Source: Eucalyptus grandis (lineage: Eukaryota; Streptophyta; Magnoliopsida; Myrtales; Myrtaceae). Taken from it: a stretch of 64,000 bases of DNA. Both the position numbers and the translations under genes were made by a program. Shown one piece after another: positions 36,445 through 49,800 of the stretch (positions are counted from its first letter, which is position 1; each line of letters starts with the position of its first letter). The stretch lies in assembly GCF_016545825.1 (NCBI RefSeq), contig NC_052622.1, positions 12,839,001-12,903,000 on the forward strand. Direction: 5' to 3'. The notes under the pieces were generated by a model. The model did not search any database and had not been told where the DNA came from. It worked only from the letters and a program-made list of their open reading frames with translations.

Positions 36445-37342
36445 GGCTTCGTTCATTTCATGGAAAATAATTTTCGGGAAAATGTTTTCGGATTTTCCGG
36501 CGTTTGTTTCACGGAAAATAAATTCTTTGGAAAAAAATGTTTTTCATGAAAGGATTTTTTTTTTTTAAATTAAGAGAAAATGTTTTTCATTTTTGAAAAG
36601 TTTCACTTGATCTCTCTTATCTCACACCTCTACAAATCCTCACTTCCTCATTCCTTTCTTTTTTTCTTCTTTATTTTTTGTTCGAATTATTTTTTAATTT
36701 TCTTTTTCTTTTTTAATTCGAATTATTTTTAATTTCCTTTTTTTCTTTTCTTTTCTTTGTTTTCCATCTTCTTCTTTCTTGGCTAGTCGTTGGCCGTTGC
36801 CAGGTGAACCTCGAGCTCGTCAATCTTAAGCGCGCTTTGCACTCTTGCTTATTCTTTTCTTTATTTATTCTACCCTGTAGTTGTACATTACTCAAGCAAT
36901 ATACTTTGTTTATTTTTTCTTTTGTTTATTAGAATACAAAAGACACAAGGGGAGAACATGCCACTTAATTGGAAGATTCTCATGAGGGTTGTATATGCTT
37001 TCTTTTTTTTTTTTTTTGGTAAGAAAAACAGAAGTACAAAATCCATACAAACATTTTTTAGAGTAGATGAGGGTTTGGTGACAATGAGGAACAGAGATAT
37101 GAAGTAAGTTTGCTTGGATTTAAAGACAAGTTCATATTTGATGAATTTATAGGTCAGTAAATAATACATGCCTAAGTGGTGAAGTCTTAAAAAATATTTT
37201 CCTTATCGAATACCGGAAAACATTTTCCGAAATATTTTCAGATTTTAGCTGAACACCAGAAAATATTGTCATTTTCCTGGAAAATGACTTTTGAAAAAAA
37301 AATTTCCGGAAATTGCCCATTTTCCGCGAAACGAACGAACCC
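36445..37342 (+). mobile_element. TIR element (PIF/Harbinger-like MITE), 898 bp
   Basis: The left end is ggcttcgttcatttcatgg and the right end, read inward, is gggttcgttcgtttcgcgg: 24-bp terminal inverted repeats with about four mismatches counting the following aaaat. TTA target duplications lie at 36442-36444 and 37343-37345. The interior is AT-rich with polyT runs and has no transposase ORF. Unit 2 has a member of the same family at the same site in the opposite orientation (61329-62214). Confidence 0.8.
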
Positions 37343-37345
37343 TTA

Positions 37346-38384
37346 GAGAGCCATCAAGGGAGGCTGCACATGCCCCCAAGCATTGCTAAGTAGTCGTGTG
37401 TGTTGAGCATGCGCCCCCATGTGGTGTGCGGCAATGCTAGTACATGCAACATTTTGGGATTGATATCGATCAGGTTACTTGACTGGAAAATCCAACCTAT
37501 TGAACCGCCCGACTTAGTTTATTGTTGACCTAGATTAGTTAATCGGTCGAACCAACACTAGTCAAATCGTCAACCATCAACGGTTGGACCGTTCAAGTCG
37601 GTTAAGCTGGCTAAGAGTGTGCTCAAGCAATGTGTGGGAGCTTCGATTAGAGCGACCTTGGGGCCTACGTGCTTGTATTGAGATTCCTTATATTGTGGTA
37701 TATTTATTTTACATGTTTGATGCCTTTATGGATGTAAAATTACATATGAAACCCTAAATACATGTATTTTTAGGGTATTTTGCATATTTCCTCTGTGTGT
37801 GTTTTTTTCCCGAATGATTTCGGAAATACAGATTTTAACTCATATGTATATTATCACATAAGAATGTGTAGAGCGTGGATAGAATGCATGAGGTTTAATA
37901 TGTATCAATAAATAGAGTAATGTAATTGACATGCATATGATTTTAGTGACAAATCAGTTGTCTTCAAGCCTAAAATTACATGTATTTGATGAATGTGAGA
38001 CATAAAATTTATATCTCTCATATATAGAGATTCAATGATTCAATCAAGTCGTGACCGCTAAAGTGGCACACTTAATTGAATTTGAGAAATATTGATATCA
38101 TATTATTGTGGGATGTCTCATATTCTAATGTGTTCATGTTCTAATGTGTGATCATACTCTCAAAGTAAGTGATTGTGTATTATTTTATGGAGGGATATAT
38201 ATGATTGAAGAGTGATTCATACTAGTCATTCATACACCAAAAGTGGAAGGTTGGCATATATTTCTATGGCCGCTATCATGTGGATTTTGCCTAAAGATGA
38301 CTATACAATAATGTATGTAACTATATGTTGTGTACTTGTACGGTTTCAAGTTATATAATATATGTTGCTTGTTTTCAGTTACTG
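37346..38384. other. Conserved 3' intergenic DNA before the copia gag remnant
   Basis: Shared with about 62218-63224 at roughly 88 percent identity by eye. It could hold the leader or LTR of the old copia element, but no LTR ends or primer binding site can be shown. No gene is visible. Confidence 0.5.
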
Positions 38385-40300
38385 TTAACAGTAACTCTAT
38401 TGTGATAATTGGAGTTTTTATTAGTTCAAATTTTAAGAAATTGAGAAATGATTTTTTGTTTGAGATGAAGCTGGTAGATGTTTATATTATTCTTGTTGCG
38501 AATAAGCCAACGGGCGTCCAATTTACAGTGTAGAAGCCTAGAATGCACACTTTATTGCTTGGGAAAAAAGTAATTAGATTTGTTTGTTATTTATGAGGCG
38601 ACCCATACTTCAGAAATCGGTTGACTACACTGCTAGTTAGATGATGGAAGTCTTGGTTGTTTGATATCGTGTCTTGTCTAATGTTGAGAGTATGATACAT
38701 CTACAAGCACTCTTCAACATGAAGTATAATGGTTCAAGTGGAGTTAAAGGATTACGTTCTAAGGATGATAGATTTGTTCACAAATTTTTAGGCTCTCGAT
38801 GCTGCTATTCCCATTCCTTGCATTGTGCATTAAGCCTTAAACACTTTCTCCGAATTTTAGGATTATCTAGACTAATTATAATTGCTAAGATGAGACCTAG
38901 TCAATTAATGACCTGATAATAAGGATGGTTAATGAGAAAGAGAAACTTAAGGGCACATTGTCCCGTATACCTTTAATTCTAGTAGTGAGAAGAGTAATGG
39001 GTTCAAAAATTATACCAGTAAGGGAATTCATGAAACTGTTGGTCTTTCTAATAGTCTAGATTCTAAGAAAGCATCCTTTACGATTGATGGTGACCATCGT
39101 TACTTTTATAGGTAGAAAGATCACAAAAGAAAGACTGCAACAAATATAAAATATGGTTGTCCAAGCGTGAACATGTAAGTAATAATTCATTGGCATTTGT
39201 TTATAAATTCAACTTATCAAAAGTCTTGTAGCGGCGCAATTGATCATGTTGCTTTTATTGTATAAGGATTCATAAATTGGAAGAGGCTAAATTAGGTTGA
39301 ATCAAAGCTCGGAGATGTTATTTTAATTCTAAATTTTGGTTTTAATTTGATATTAAGGAATTTGCATACCTTTTTTTTAGACACAATTTAGTTTTTGCAT
39401 TTTGTTTGGACATGTGTGTTTACTATTTTAAAATAAAGAGCAATAATGTTTTTATGTTTTTTTAATTCAAATAAGTTAGGTTAGGTATTGCAATATGGTT
39501 GTGTTTAACTTTCAATGATATATACGCCACTTATATAGTTTAAAATGTTGTTTCCAAAAGACTTGAACTTAATGAACAATTTTATGCATTATAGTATAAA
39601 TGTCTTGGTTACAACTCTAAAAAAAGATTTTTTTTTTGAACTAACTTGAAAAAAAGATTAGAAAGGCCGATAAAGCCTAACATCCAGCCTACTCTTAAAA
39701 TTTACCTAGAGTTTTTGTGTAAATTGTTTTAGATATAAAATGACTAAAATAAAGAAGAAAATTGCAATCCGAATTTGTAACCTATTTGAGGTCATTCACA
39801 CTAATTAGAACCTTGTGTAGAAATTTTTATTTCATCATATTTATTGATAATTATTCTCGATATGGATATCTATGCTTGATTAAGGAAAAATCCGAGTTTC
39901 TTGATAAATTCAAGATTTTTTACACTAAAGTTGAGAAACAATTGAAAAAATTCGTGATGGTTGTGGGATATGATCATGATGGTGAATATGTTGGTAAGTA
40001 TGGCAATACTAGACAGCTTAAAGAGACATTTTTCAAATATTTGAAGGATTTAAGATAGTAGCTTGGTTTACTATGCTTGGGACTGAACCAAATGGTGTGG
40101 CGAAAAAGAGCAATCGTACTCATGTGGATATGATGATGAGTATTGTTATTAGGACCAATTTCTTTGATTTTCTGTGAGATGAAGCTTTAACATGCCAAAG
40201 TTATTTCATTGACTCATTTTGAGTTATGGACTAGACGTAAACTTAATTTAAATCATTTTAAGGTTTGAGGTATCCTGCATATCCAAAATGAAGGATGAAC
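38385..40300 (+). mobile_element. Degenerate copia retrotransposon (gag, protease and integrase remnants)
   Basis: Broken frames spell the copia order. The gag N-terminus is around 38390-38530 (IGVFISSNFKKLRNDFLFEMK then LVANKPTGVQ). Mid-gag is near 38700-38960 (LFNMKYNGSSGVKG; later VNEKEKLKG). A damaged zinc knuckle lies near 39095-39175, where the second Cys is Tyr and a stop follows, then KDCNKYKIWLSKREH. A protease-like SGAIDHVAFIV lies near 39228. The integrase core is 39800-40190 (FIDNYSRYGYLCLIKEKSEF, later GTEPNGVAKKSNRT) and continues to about 40300 (FELWTRRKLNLNHFKV). Stops and frameshifts show it is dead. Reverse transcriptase and RNase H are absent. Confidence 0.8.
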
Positions 40301-40497
40301 TAGTGATATGGAGGACAATTGATGAAAAGTGTTGAAGTTTTGGATCGTCGCCGATTCACTTTAAAGACAATAAATTCCAAATTAGGTGTCATTTTCGCAG
40401 CTTACACTGCCTCCATTTGCTTGATGTTGTTTGGTGTTTGATATGGCGGTTCTCTTCTGGTGCTCGTTCACCGGTGGTGACTTCTTTTGAATTTTAA

Positions 40498-41301
40498 GGG
40501 CGCGTTTGGTAACGATTTTATTCCTGGGAGCTGATTCTGATTAGAAATGATTATTTTTTATTCTGTTCCCGGGAACTAATTCTGAGTAAAAAAACGCGTT
40601 TGGTAACTATCAAAAATTATTTATTCTAAATAGAATTGCGTTTAATACCGTGCTAATTGATTATGTTTCAAATTAATTTCTTTTAATTTTTAAATACTCT
40701 TTTTTTCCTTTTTTTTTCCCCCTTTTCTCCTATTCTTCTTCTTCTTCATTCAGTGAGCGTCGCCGACACTCGGCAAGGTCGGCCCTTGTCGGCCAAGCCT
40801 TGCCGACAGCTGGGCGAGGCTTGCCCGGCCCGGCGAGGCCGGGGGCCGGGCGAGCCTCGCCGGGTTGAGTGAGCCTCGCCGGTAGGCGGGCGAGCCTCGC
40901 CCGGCCCGCCAAGGCAAGGTTGGCTCGGCCACCGGCGAGGCTCGGCCTCACCGGCCCGGTGGGCGAGCTTGCCTCCGGCGAGCTCGCTGGACCTCACCGG
41001 CTTGGCCGCCTCAGCGAGCTCGCCGGACCGACGGACGGTGACCAGCGGCAGACAGCGGCGGTAGGCGGCAGCGGACGGCAGTGGGTGGTGGTGGATGGCA
41101 ATCGCGCGATGTTGGAAGGGAAGAAGGAGATTTTACTATTTTGATTCTTGTTTTGATTCTTGGACGGAGAATCATATCTTTTTTTATTCTCAATTCTCTT
41201 TTCAATCTGTTCTCAGGAACAAAAATTTTACCAAATTTTCGTCTCAAACTGATTTTGAGAACAAAAAATTAAAATTAGGTATTGTTTGGCAACGTAGGCC
41301 C
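40498..41301 (+). mobile_element. TIR element with GC-rich core, 804 bp
   Basis: TAA target duplications lie at 40495-40497 and 41302-41304. The ends gggcgcgtttggtaac and, read inward, gggcctacgttgccaaac are imperfect inverted repeats. AT-rich arms flank a GC-rich core at about 40750-41060 made of cggcgagcctcgcc-type words. There is no transposase. It lies between the two TPC1 units. Confidence 0.7.
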
Positions 41302-41304
41302 TAA

Positions 41305-42764
41305 CATGCCCGCCGAGTTCCAAAAAAGGTTCCGTGGTGCGACGACGGCATTGTAAGAAAAGTTCAGATGGATGGCTTATCTTTTGACCTGTGGTTGGGA
41401 CTCCGTTCCACACGATTCCTCCTTGATTCGTGGTCATGTGCACGTAAAAACAGATAATATATTTTGGGATTTCGATGTTGACCTGTCGGCAAAGCCAACA
41501 GGTTTAGATCCACGTCTTTTTCCCTTAACCAAACCGTTATCTCATTATAACTGCCGAGTGTCGATTTCTTTTGGCTTTTCTTCCCTCTCCCCTTGGACCC
41601 CTTGAAAGGGTATAACTTCTAATTTTTTAAAAAAATTTCCTAGATTATTTTAGTGAGATGTTTGAATTTGTCCAGTGTGATTTTCCATAAGCAGGGTCTG
41701 CCCCATTCGTACCCACGAAAAATCCGGCATGACTGATGGGTATGTGGACAGGTGGAACGCCTCCAGGGTCTTCTCCCATATGCGAGAGATATGCGATCCA
41801 AATCTGGCCAAAAAAGTACAGAGATATTCTGTTAAAAAAAAAAGAAAAAGTACAGAGATATTTTAAAATAATAAAATAAACTCAAGATAAATCTTTTCTT
41901 TTAATAACTATTTCTTGCAGCGCAGTCGGGGGCTTCTTTTTGTTGTCCTTATCCCGTACACTGACTCACTTACCCTATTAAATATCAAGAAAAAGAGTCA
42001 AGAGACAACAAGGACACGAATAATTCTTCACTTTAATTTACCGCGTGATAGGACCTTTAAATTTTAATTTTATTTAATATAATTTTCTAAATTTAATTTA
42101 ATATGTAATATGATTTATAATTTTTACTTATTCAATGATTTTTGGAGTCACAGTATATGTTCACTTTAATTCCTAAAAATATTGAATTTTTTCATACAAA
42201 ATATGAATTAATCTGAACATGTATTAAAATAATAAGGAATATATTGAACTAATTTAAAGTTCATTAATTATATTACATATTTGATGAAAGTTTAAAAACC
42301 ATTTATATAGTTTTTTTTTTTGATGATCCAGGGAAATCCCGACAGCCCCATGGCGGGAAGAACCGTTATGTTGTTCATCTTTTTTTGGTTGGTTGAAGTG
42401 TATACTGTTGATTTAAAAGAGAAAATATATTTTTTTTTGTCGAAGTTTATACTGTTGATCTAAAAGAGAAAATATCCCAGCCTACCCCATTTAAATTAAA
42501 ACCATGAAAATGCGGAAATCAAAGAAGGAGAGAGAAATTGGGTTTCGAGAATCAGCATTGATCCGATTCTTAAGATCTACGTTAATTCTTGATATTCTTA
42601 ATCCACGAATTTGCATTCAAGGGTTAAAGTTACCGGAACTTGCCGACACCCCCTGTCGCTTCTGCACTTACTTTTCTCGGCGCTCCTGAACGCGGGCCCG
42701 ACACGCATTCGCTATGCTCCCCGCCGTCATCTCCTCAGCTCTCTCTCTTTCACTACTATTTTTC
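41305..42764 (+). promoter_or_regulatory. Orphan TPC1-type promoter and leader without a gene
   Basis: The modules of the copy 1 promoter appear in order: atggatggcttatc (41368), gtctttttcccttaacc (41514), gtgattttccataag (about 41680), gatccaaatctggcc (41794), tatttcttgcag (41908) and taaatatcaag (41980). The leader tctcggcgctcctgaacgcg (about 42674) and a short CT run (42738-42750) follow. Where exon 1 should begin, the sequence instead restarts with promoter modules at about 42765. This is a remnant of a third TPC1 unit or a local promoter duplication. Confidence 0.7.
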
Positions 42765-43857
42765 TTTTGTAATTTTCCTGAATTATTTTACGTGAGCAGT
42801 TTGACTTTGTACGGTGTCATTTTCCGTAAGCGGGGTATGCCCCATCTGGCATGCCCCATCTGGCATCCGTGGTACATATGGCGCCACATAGGAGGGAGGG
42901 GGACCAGAAAGAAAGAGCGTAAAGTTTCGTCCTTTTCCGGTCCCGGACCACCCAATATTTTTTCATAATTGATGGGTGCATGAGCAAGGGGCGGTCCTTC
43001 TCGCCCGGGTCTATGTGCATACTGCATTGGGCGATCCAAATCTGGCCAACAAGGAAGAAAGAGAAAATTCTACAGAGATATTTTAAAGTAAGAAATTAAA
43101 ACTAAACATGATAACTTTTCCTTTTAATAATTATTTCTTGCAGTTGGGGCCTTCTTTCTGTTGTCCTTGTGCCCTACACTGATTCACTTAGCCTTTTTAT
43201 ATATCAAGGAAAAGAGATGAGTGACGGACACAAGAAGTCCTCAACTTTGGTCAACTTTAATTTAATATTTAATATTATCTTTGAATTTCAAATTTATTAA
43301 ATATGATTACGGAAACTTAATTTAATATGTAATTCGTTCGACATGATTCATAATATTAATATTATCCTTTATATGAAATATGAATTAATTTGAACATGTA
43401 CAAAAAGTCGAGGGAACATATTGAATTAATTTAAAGTCTCGGAATCGAATTACACAGTCTCGATCAGCCTTCAGTGACCCGTATATCTTTTACCCAGGAG
43501 AGAAATAGAAAATATCCCGGCCGACCTCCATTTAAAATTAGAAAAAAGATGGATGCTGGGAAATGGAAAAAGGAGGAGAGAGAAATCGCTTCCGAGAAAC
43601 CAGCACTGATCTGATCCGATACTTAAGTGCCGACATCCCGTCGATACTGTACCGAATCTTCTCGGGCGCTCCTTGAACGCGGGATCGACACGTATTCACT
43701 TCCTCCCGTCGTCATCCTCCTGCGCGTCCACCTTCCCTCGCAGCAACGGCAACGGCCACTGTCGTCGCCATCTTCTCTCGCGCGCCCGCTGTTTCAGTCT
43801 CTCTCTCTCTCTCTCTCTGCGCGGAGGCCTTTCGGCTTCGGCTTCGGCTTCGGCGAC
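42765..43857 (+). promoter_or_regulatory. TPC1 copy 2 promoter and leader
   Basis: The same modules as in copy 1 and the orphan copy: gtgtcattttccgtaag (42818), gatccaaatctggcc (43033), tatttcttgcag (43132), tatatcaaggaaaag (43200), and the leader tctcgggcgctccttgaacg (43660) with a CT run (43798-43818) ending near the ATG. The palindromic G-box of copy 1 is altered here. No TATA box is assigned. Confidence 0.6.
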
Positions 43858-46800
43858 ATGAACGATCCTCTGCTCGACGGGGAGAGCAGCGACGCGCGGC
43901 GGAGGAAGGAACGCTTCAAGCGCCGCTCCGATGCCCTCGCCTACGGCTCTCCTTACCAGAAGGCCGCCACTCTCGTCGATCTGGTGAGCCCGTCCCCTCG
44001 CGCCCCGCCGGCGAGCGAGCGCGCGCGCCTGTCTCGCCAGCTCGCTCTCTCTCTCTCTTCGTCTTTCTTTCTCTTCCGTTTCGATCCCCTGAGTCGGTTT
44101 TAGTCGACGACCGCGTGCTGCATTTGCGCTGGGACGTCGCGTCGTCTTCTCCGGCGCGCGACGAATGGGAGGGCTTCCGTAGCATGAAATCAGCAGTCTT
44201 TTTTTTTTTTTTTTTTTTTCGGTTTCCAAATCTCGATCGCGGATTGCCGTCGGAGGTGGCGTCGTGACGCTGCGTTCGCGGCGATCACTTTTCGCCGCGT
44301 TGAGATCGTCGCTAACTGATGGCACTGCGCTGTTGTTAGCTGTTGAGGTGAGATGGTCTGAGTTTGCGATGTTTCCCGAGTCGTTGAGCTCGTTAGAACC
44401 GGGTTACGTGACGGGAACGCGAAAAGTCTCGATCTTGTCTACGGCAATTTAGCCGCGAAACATTGGAATGTGCTCTTGTTTGATTATCAAGTTTTTGGGA
44501 TATTAAATCTTGAGTGCTTCTTTCTAGCTAATCTTGGCTTAAGCTTGTAAACAACTATTTCGAGTTTCTTTCCTGCCCAGCTTCCGTTTCCATATCTTGC
44601 TTTCTTTGTTTCAATCGTGGCCCACTGCTTTAGTGCCTTTTGACTTGTTTTCGTATGAGAACCGTGAGCTTGTAAACTATATTATTGAGGATAGGTGTTC
44701 TGTATATGCGCTTATTCCCTATCTCGGGGAATGAACCTATAATTTTTTTCCTCCTGCTGGAATGATCATTGCTGATGTTCGTTTTGAATAATCACGTGCG
44801 AATTATTGAAAATGCATCCTGCAGGCTGAAGATGGTGTCGGTCTTCCTGTTCAAATTCTCGACCAGTCAAATTTCGAGAGTGCTGCCAAATTCTACTTCG
44901 TGTTCACAAAATTTGACATCATCTGGTCCCTTAATTATTTTGCCTTAATAGTACTGAACTTCTTTGAGGTTAGTCTGCTTTCTGGTCTCTTCTTCACTGG
45001 CAGAGGGCCTGCGTCCCCAGAAGTTGCCAAGGTTACTGCACTAACTCTTTGCCCCTGCACAGAAACCTCTGTGGTGTGCCAAATACTCTGCAGATGCTTG
45101 CAGCGAGAGGGAATACTTTTTCCTGGGACAGTTACCATACTTAACGGGTGTAGAATCTCTCATATATGAGGTAATTGTAAAAGCCCTGTAGATACATTTG
45201 GTGCCACTTCACTTATGACTCTCGTGATATAAATGAGACCTTATGTGCTTCATTTATTGATTTTCACCAAATTTCACATTGGGGAGCAGGTTCATCTTGA
45301 AATTCTGCCTGGCGTTTATTTAAGTCTTTTCATAATAATTGAGACTTCATAAAGAAATTACATCTGTCCTTCCTTGCACGTACCTGATTATACAATCATA
45401 TAATGCTTGTCATACTTCAAATGAACATTCATTGATGTGCCTATCCCCACTATGCCTATGAATGGACACTCTGTAGTAATTTTTTTTTTTTTTGAAAAAA
45501 TTAATGCTCTCTTCAGTGAGGACCGTTATCTTTTCTATGGTGTTACATTGATCAAACTGCAGAACTTGTCGTACTTTTGCAAATTGTATGAGTTCTACCC
45601 AGCTTATGCTAGCAAATACTTGAGATATTGTTGTGTGAGGAGCTCATGATATTCTTTCTCATGCAGAGCGTAACTCTTGTTATACTCACGATACATACAT
45701 TCTTTCCCATTTCATATGAGGGGTTTCGCCTCTATTCAAGGAATCATCTTAACCAATTAAAGGTATAGAGCCTTGCTTTTGCCTAGCCATATCTTTAATG
45801 ATCATTCTTTTCTTGGAGCTGCTTCGCTTTTTTGGAGTTTCTAGTATCCTTGGACACGTGGACTGCGCAAGTACTGAGATGAGTGAACAGGAGGTGCACC
45901 ATGAGAGAAAAGAAGTTTCCATGTGTAATTTCTCTTCACTTAAGTCATAATAAGGGACGGGCTCTTTAACCTTTGAGTTGTCTTTCAAGCAGATATTTCC
46001 TGGGCACATGAAAAGCAATGTTCAATGTATTGCGTCTGGGAGCATTATTCAACGATCTGATAAAAAAACTGCTTGAAAGTGCTGTCTCTGATTACTTTCA
46101 TGTGGGAGAATGGTGGCTTCAGTCTAATTGTAAATTTTCCATTGCTTTAAGTCTTATAGCATCTCATCATGAAGCCACCAACAAAGGGAAACTATCTTGT
46201 GCTTATGATAATACATGTAGTGATCTTGCACTTTTATGATATTAAGTGGAAGCACATGTTCTTAGTTGCATTGTTTATGCAGTTAATACCTTCTCTTAAT
46301 TGGGGTTGATTTCTGCAATATCGATAGGCTATTAAAATCTCGCATGTCGAAATTCCTTTTGCTGTTTAAATATTTGAATGATACTTTGACCTTGGCTTGA
46401 TTTTTCAGGTTGTTTGCCTACTGCTTTTGGTCGCCGATTTAATAGCATATGCCCTCCACTTATCTCCTGCAGTGGCCCTTGATTATCTTCCTTTTAGAGC
46501 AGCACCTTATGTTAGAGTTATCTTTTTCATCATGAGCATACGGTATGAGTTATTTCCACAATGTTTCTTTAAATCAGCTGGTTTGACATGCTTTTAGTAT
46601 TAAATCGGAAAAACCTTACGCAGATTATTTTGCATATTTGTTTCAAAATGGAAAAAAAAGTTCGAAACAGGATGTCATTTTTTAAGTCCAATTACATTTT
46701 GGAATTATACTTTCACACTCCCCATTATAGTTGAAGTCATACTTTCCATTTTAATGGTCTAGAATTACACCTCTTCTTATATACTATAGTGAAGGAAGAA

Positions 46801-49800
46801 AGGAATTTTTCCATTCTAAATTTTTTGAGATGAATAGTAAAATATAGGCAGGACTGCTTTCTTTCCAGCTATGCATCTCTACATTTTCACATTATGCTCT
46901 CAAATTTTACCTTTCCTTGTTATTATAGGGAACTACGAGCGACCACCTCCATTCTGGCTGGCATGCTTGGAACCTACTTAAATGTCTTGGTTGGTTTAGT
47001 CCCTCTTTTGCTCATTTGAATTGCTTTTGCTCCACTAGCACGATTTTGTTTCACTAAAGTTAGTGATAGATTATCACATTTTAGCAAGTATTTTCTCTAT
47101 TAATGCCAATATATGGCGTGCGTTACATGATGTTTTCCCTTTGTTTTGCTTATTTTCCTGTTATTCTGGTAAAACTGCAGGCTCTGTTGCTTCTGTTTCT
47201 TTTGTTTTCCAGTTGGGTAGCTTATGTCATGTTTGAAGATACCGCACAGGGAAAGACTGAATTTACCTCATATGGTGCCACCTTCTATAAGATGTTGGTG
47301 TTATTCACCACATCCAATAATCCAGATGTATGGATACCGGCATATAAGTAAGTAAAATTGATGTAAATGCTTTAAATTTCCCATGTTGATTGTCAAGAGA
47401 AGATCTTTTATAGCCATTCGAGAAAAAAAAAGAAAAAGGTTTTACCCTCAAAACTACTGGATTACATATTCCCAAGATGTGACTGCGACTTAGCTTGCCT
47501 TTTAGCTTTGTTTTGTCTGCTTGCTAAATTTCTTATTTTCAAATTGGGGACATTGCTTCTGTCTGTCTCTGTCTCAGTCCCCCTGTCTTTGTCTATCTCT
47601 TAATTTTACCTTTGGATATTCTCTATTAAATTATTAGTTAGAATTCTTTCATAATGGACACCTAGACTTTCTTTCTTTATTTCTTCAGACTAGGCGGGCA
47701 CATAAATATGCCCTTGATCTTTTGTTTGGGACTGACGATTATCTGAGAATGTCTTAAAATTTGGACCAAACATTTTTGTTTTTTAGATGATTACATATCA
47801 TAAAGGAATAAGGGATTATGTATCATAAGGGAATGACCGGGGTCTTGGGTCTGGCTTAACTTCCTCACTTCCTCTATATTTGTATTATCATCATGTTATG
47901 CAGCAACTTGACTTCCATATGTTTTTGTTCCAGAGTTTCACGTTGGTACTCCCTTTTCTTTGTCCTCTATATCCTGCTGGGGGTTTACTTTGTCACGAAT
48001 TTGGTCCTTGCTGTCGTGTATGACAGCTTCAAGAGTCAGGTAAATTTTCTTGGTGTCCCTGCTGTTTCAGTGATTAAGGGGTATTAACTCAGGCAAATAT
48101 TTCTATTCAATATCTCACTTAATTTCTTTGGGGAACTTTCTTTGTAATGTTTAATTTGCATTTGAAGGAAAATGTTGACATTATGTTAATTTCTTTTAGC
48201 TCGTGAAACAAGTTTCTGAGATGGACCGAATGAGGGAGTACATGTTAAGAAAAGCCTTTAATCTCATAGATAAGAATGTAAGTATGTTGGCCTCTCTTAA
48301 ATACTCTTTGTTATATGTCTTTCATAAGGAACCTCTTTTACTTTTCATTTTGTTTTCACTATCTATAGAGAACATGCATCTCCTTGTGCTGGTCATTCAT
48401 GAGAGCTAGTACTCTCATTTTTGGTGTGGTACTCGAAGTTTTCATGGTGTAGGTCTCAAAACTCATGGAATAGAAACAGCTAAACATAATCAAATGGGTT
48501 TGTATGCGCGTTAAGACCTGTTAATTATTTGGTTTCTTTGTAAACTTCTCACATGTTGTTTGCTGTTCCCATCTTCTATGCTGAAGTTATCTGATATAGA
48601 TATTTGATGAGAAGAACAGCTCTTAGACGTTCTGATGACCTAAATTTATACTAAAAAGGTTTGAATGTATATGATTGATTGAATAATGCCCTTGGGCACA
48701 ATTATGAGCCACAAAAGATAATATACTGTGGATGTCTCGAAGGTGAATAATGGAGGCCGAATATATATTCTCTTTATCATCCCCTTCTCCCTCTCTTCTT
48801 GTTTCTCTTTCCTCTCCGTGAGAAGCATAAATAGCCTGTAGTGATGGATTATTGGAGCTCTTCCAGGGAATCATTCTACTTTGCTGTTGCTTCTTCCATG
48901 GGATCATTCTTACTTATATTTTCCTAGAGTGATTCGGGTTATCCTCTTACTTGCTCGTCTTATACTCAAATCTATACCCGCATGTACTCGTCTCTGATGC
49001 GCTTCTCTTTTTTTGCATGCAGAAGGTTGGGTATATCAATAAAGAGCAGTGCGTACACCTGTTTGAAGAACTGAATCACTACAGGTATATAAGCATGCTA
49101 CTGCAAGATGACTAGAACTATTGTTTCTTGTTTTCTTTTTATAATTTCCAGCTTGTCAAGTTAAGCATTCATGCATATGTAAAAGCTGCCAGAGAACATG
49201 CAAGAACATGTGTGGTGAATTGTTTGCATTATGAAATGTCATGGGATGCTAGTCAGTGCCCTTAAATTTTAAACTAGAAGAGATAGTTCCAGCAGAGAAA
49301 TCCCAAACAAAGAAGAATGCGATATTGCTGCTGTAAGATTATTTTGATTATCTTGAAAATAGCGTGTTTGTCTTTGAATTAGAGCTGATTGATGATGGTA
49401 AAGAATGACCCTATCTTCTTAGGGCCTGGAAGCAACAGTAGCATGAAGAAAAGCCTATCGCACTTTAACTGCTGAACTTTGCACGAATAATCAGGATCTC
49501 AGAAAAACTAATTTGCTTTCACGTCACTTTGACTTTTGCTCTGACTAATGTCTGGGTAATAAGCTTGCCTATAATCAAGCGTGGCTTCTGTGCCTTACGG
49601 TGCAAAGATAATAGCCATCTTATTTCTCTTAGAAAGTGGTTATTCTATATATTTTCCTAACCTTGGATGCTGGTCTTTCGAATGTTCTTCCAGGACACTG
49701 CCAAAGATATCGAGAGAAGATTTTGAGTTAATATTTGTTGAGCTGGATGATAGTCATGACTTCAAGGTATCAAAAAATTGGTTAAGCTTTTGGTTAATAG

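Larger units (their letters stand above)
19268..39170 (+). repeat. TPC1 tandem duplication, unit 1
   Basis: Promoter, all exons and introns, 3' flank and an old copia gag remnant match 41305-64000 in the same order. Start codons are about 23.5 kb apart and the right-hand parts about 24.9 kb apart; the difference comes from insertions specific to unit 2. The right end is at or beyond 39140, because unit 2 runs out of the window there. Confidence 0.9.
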
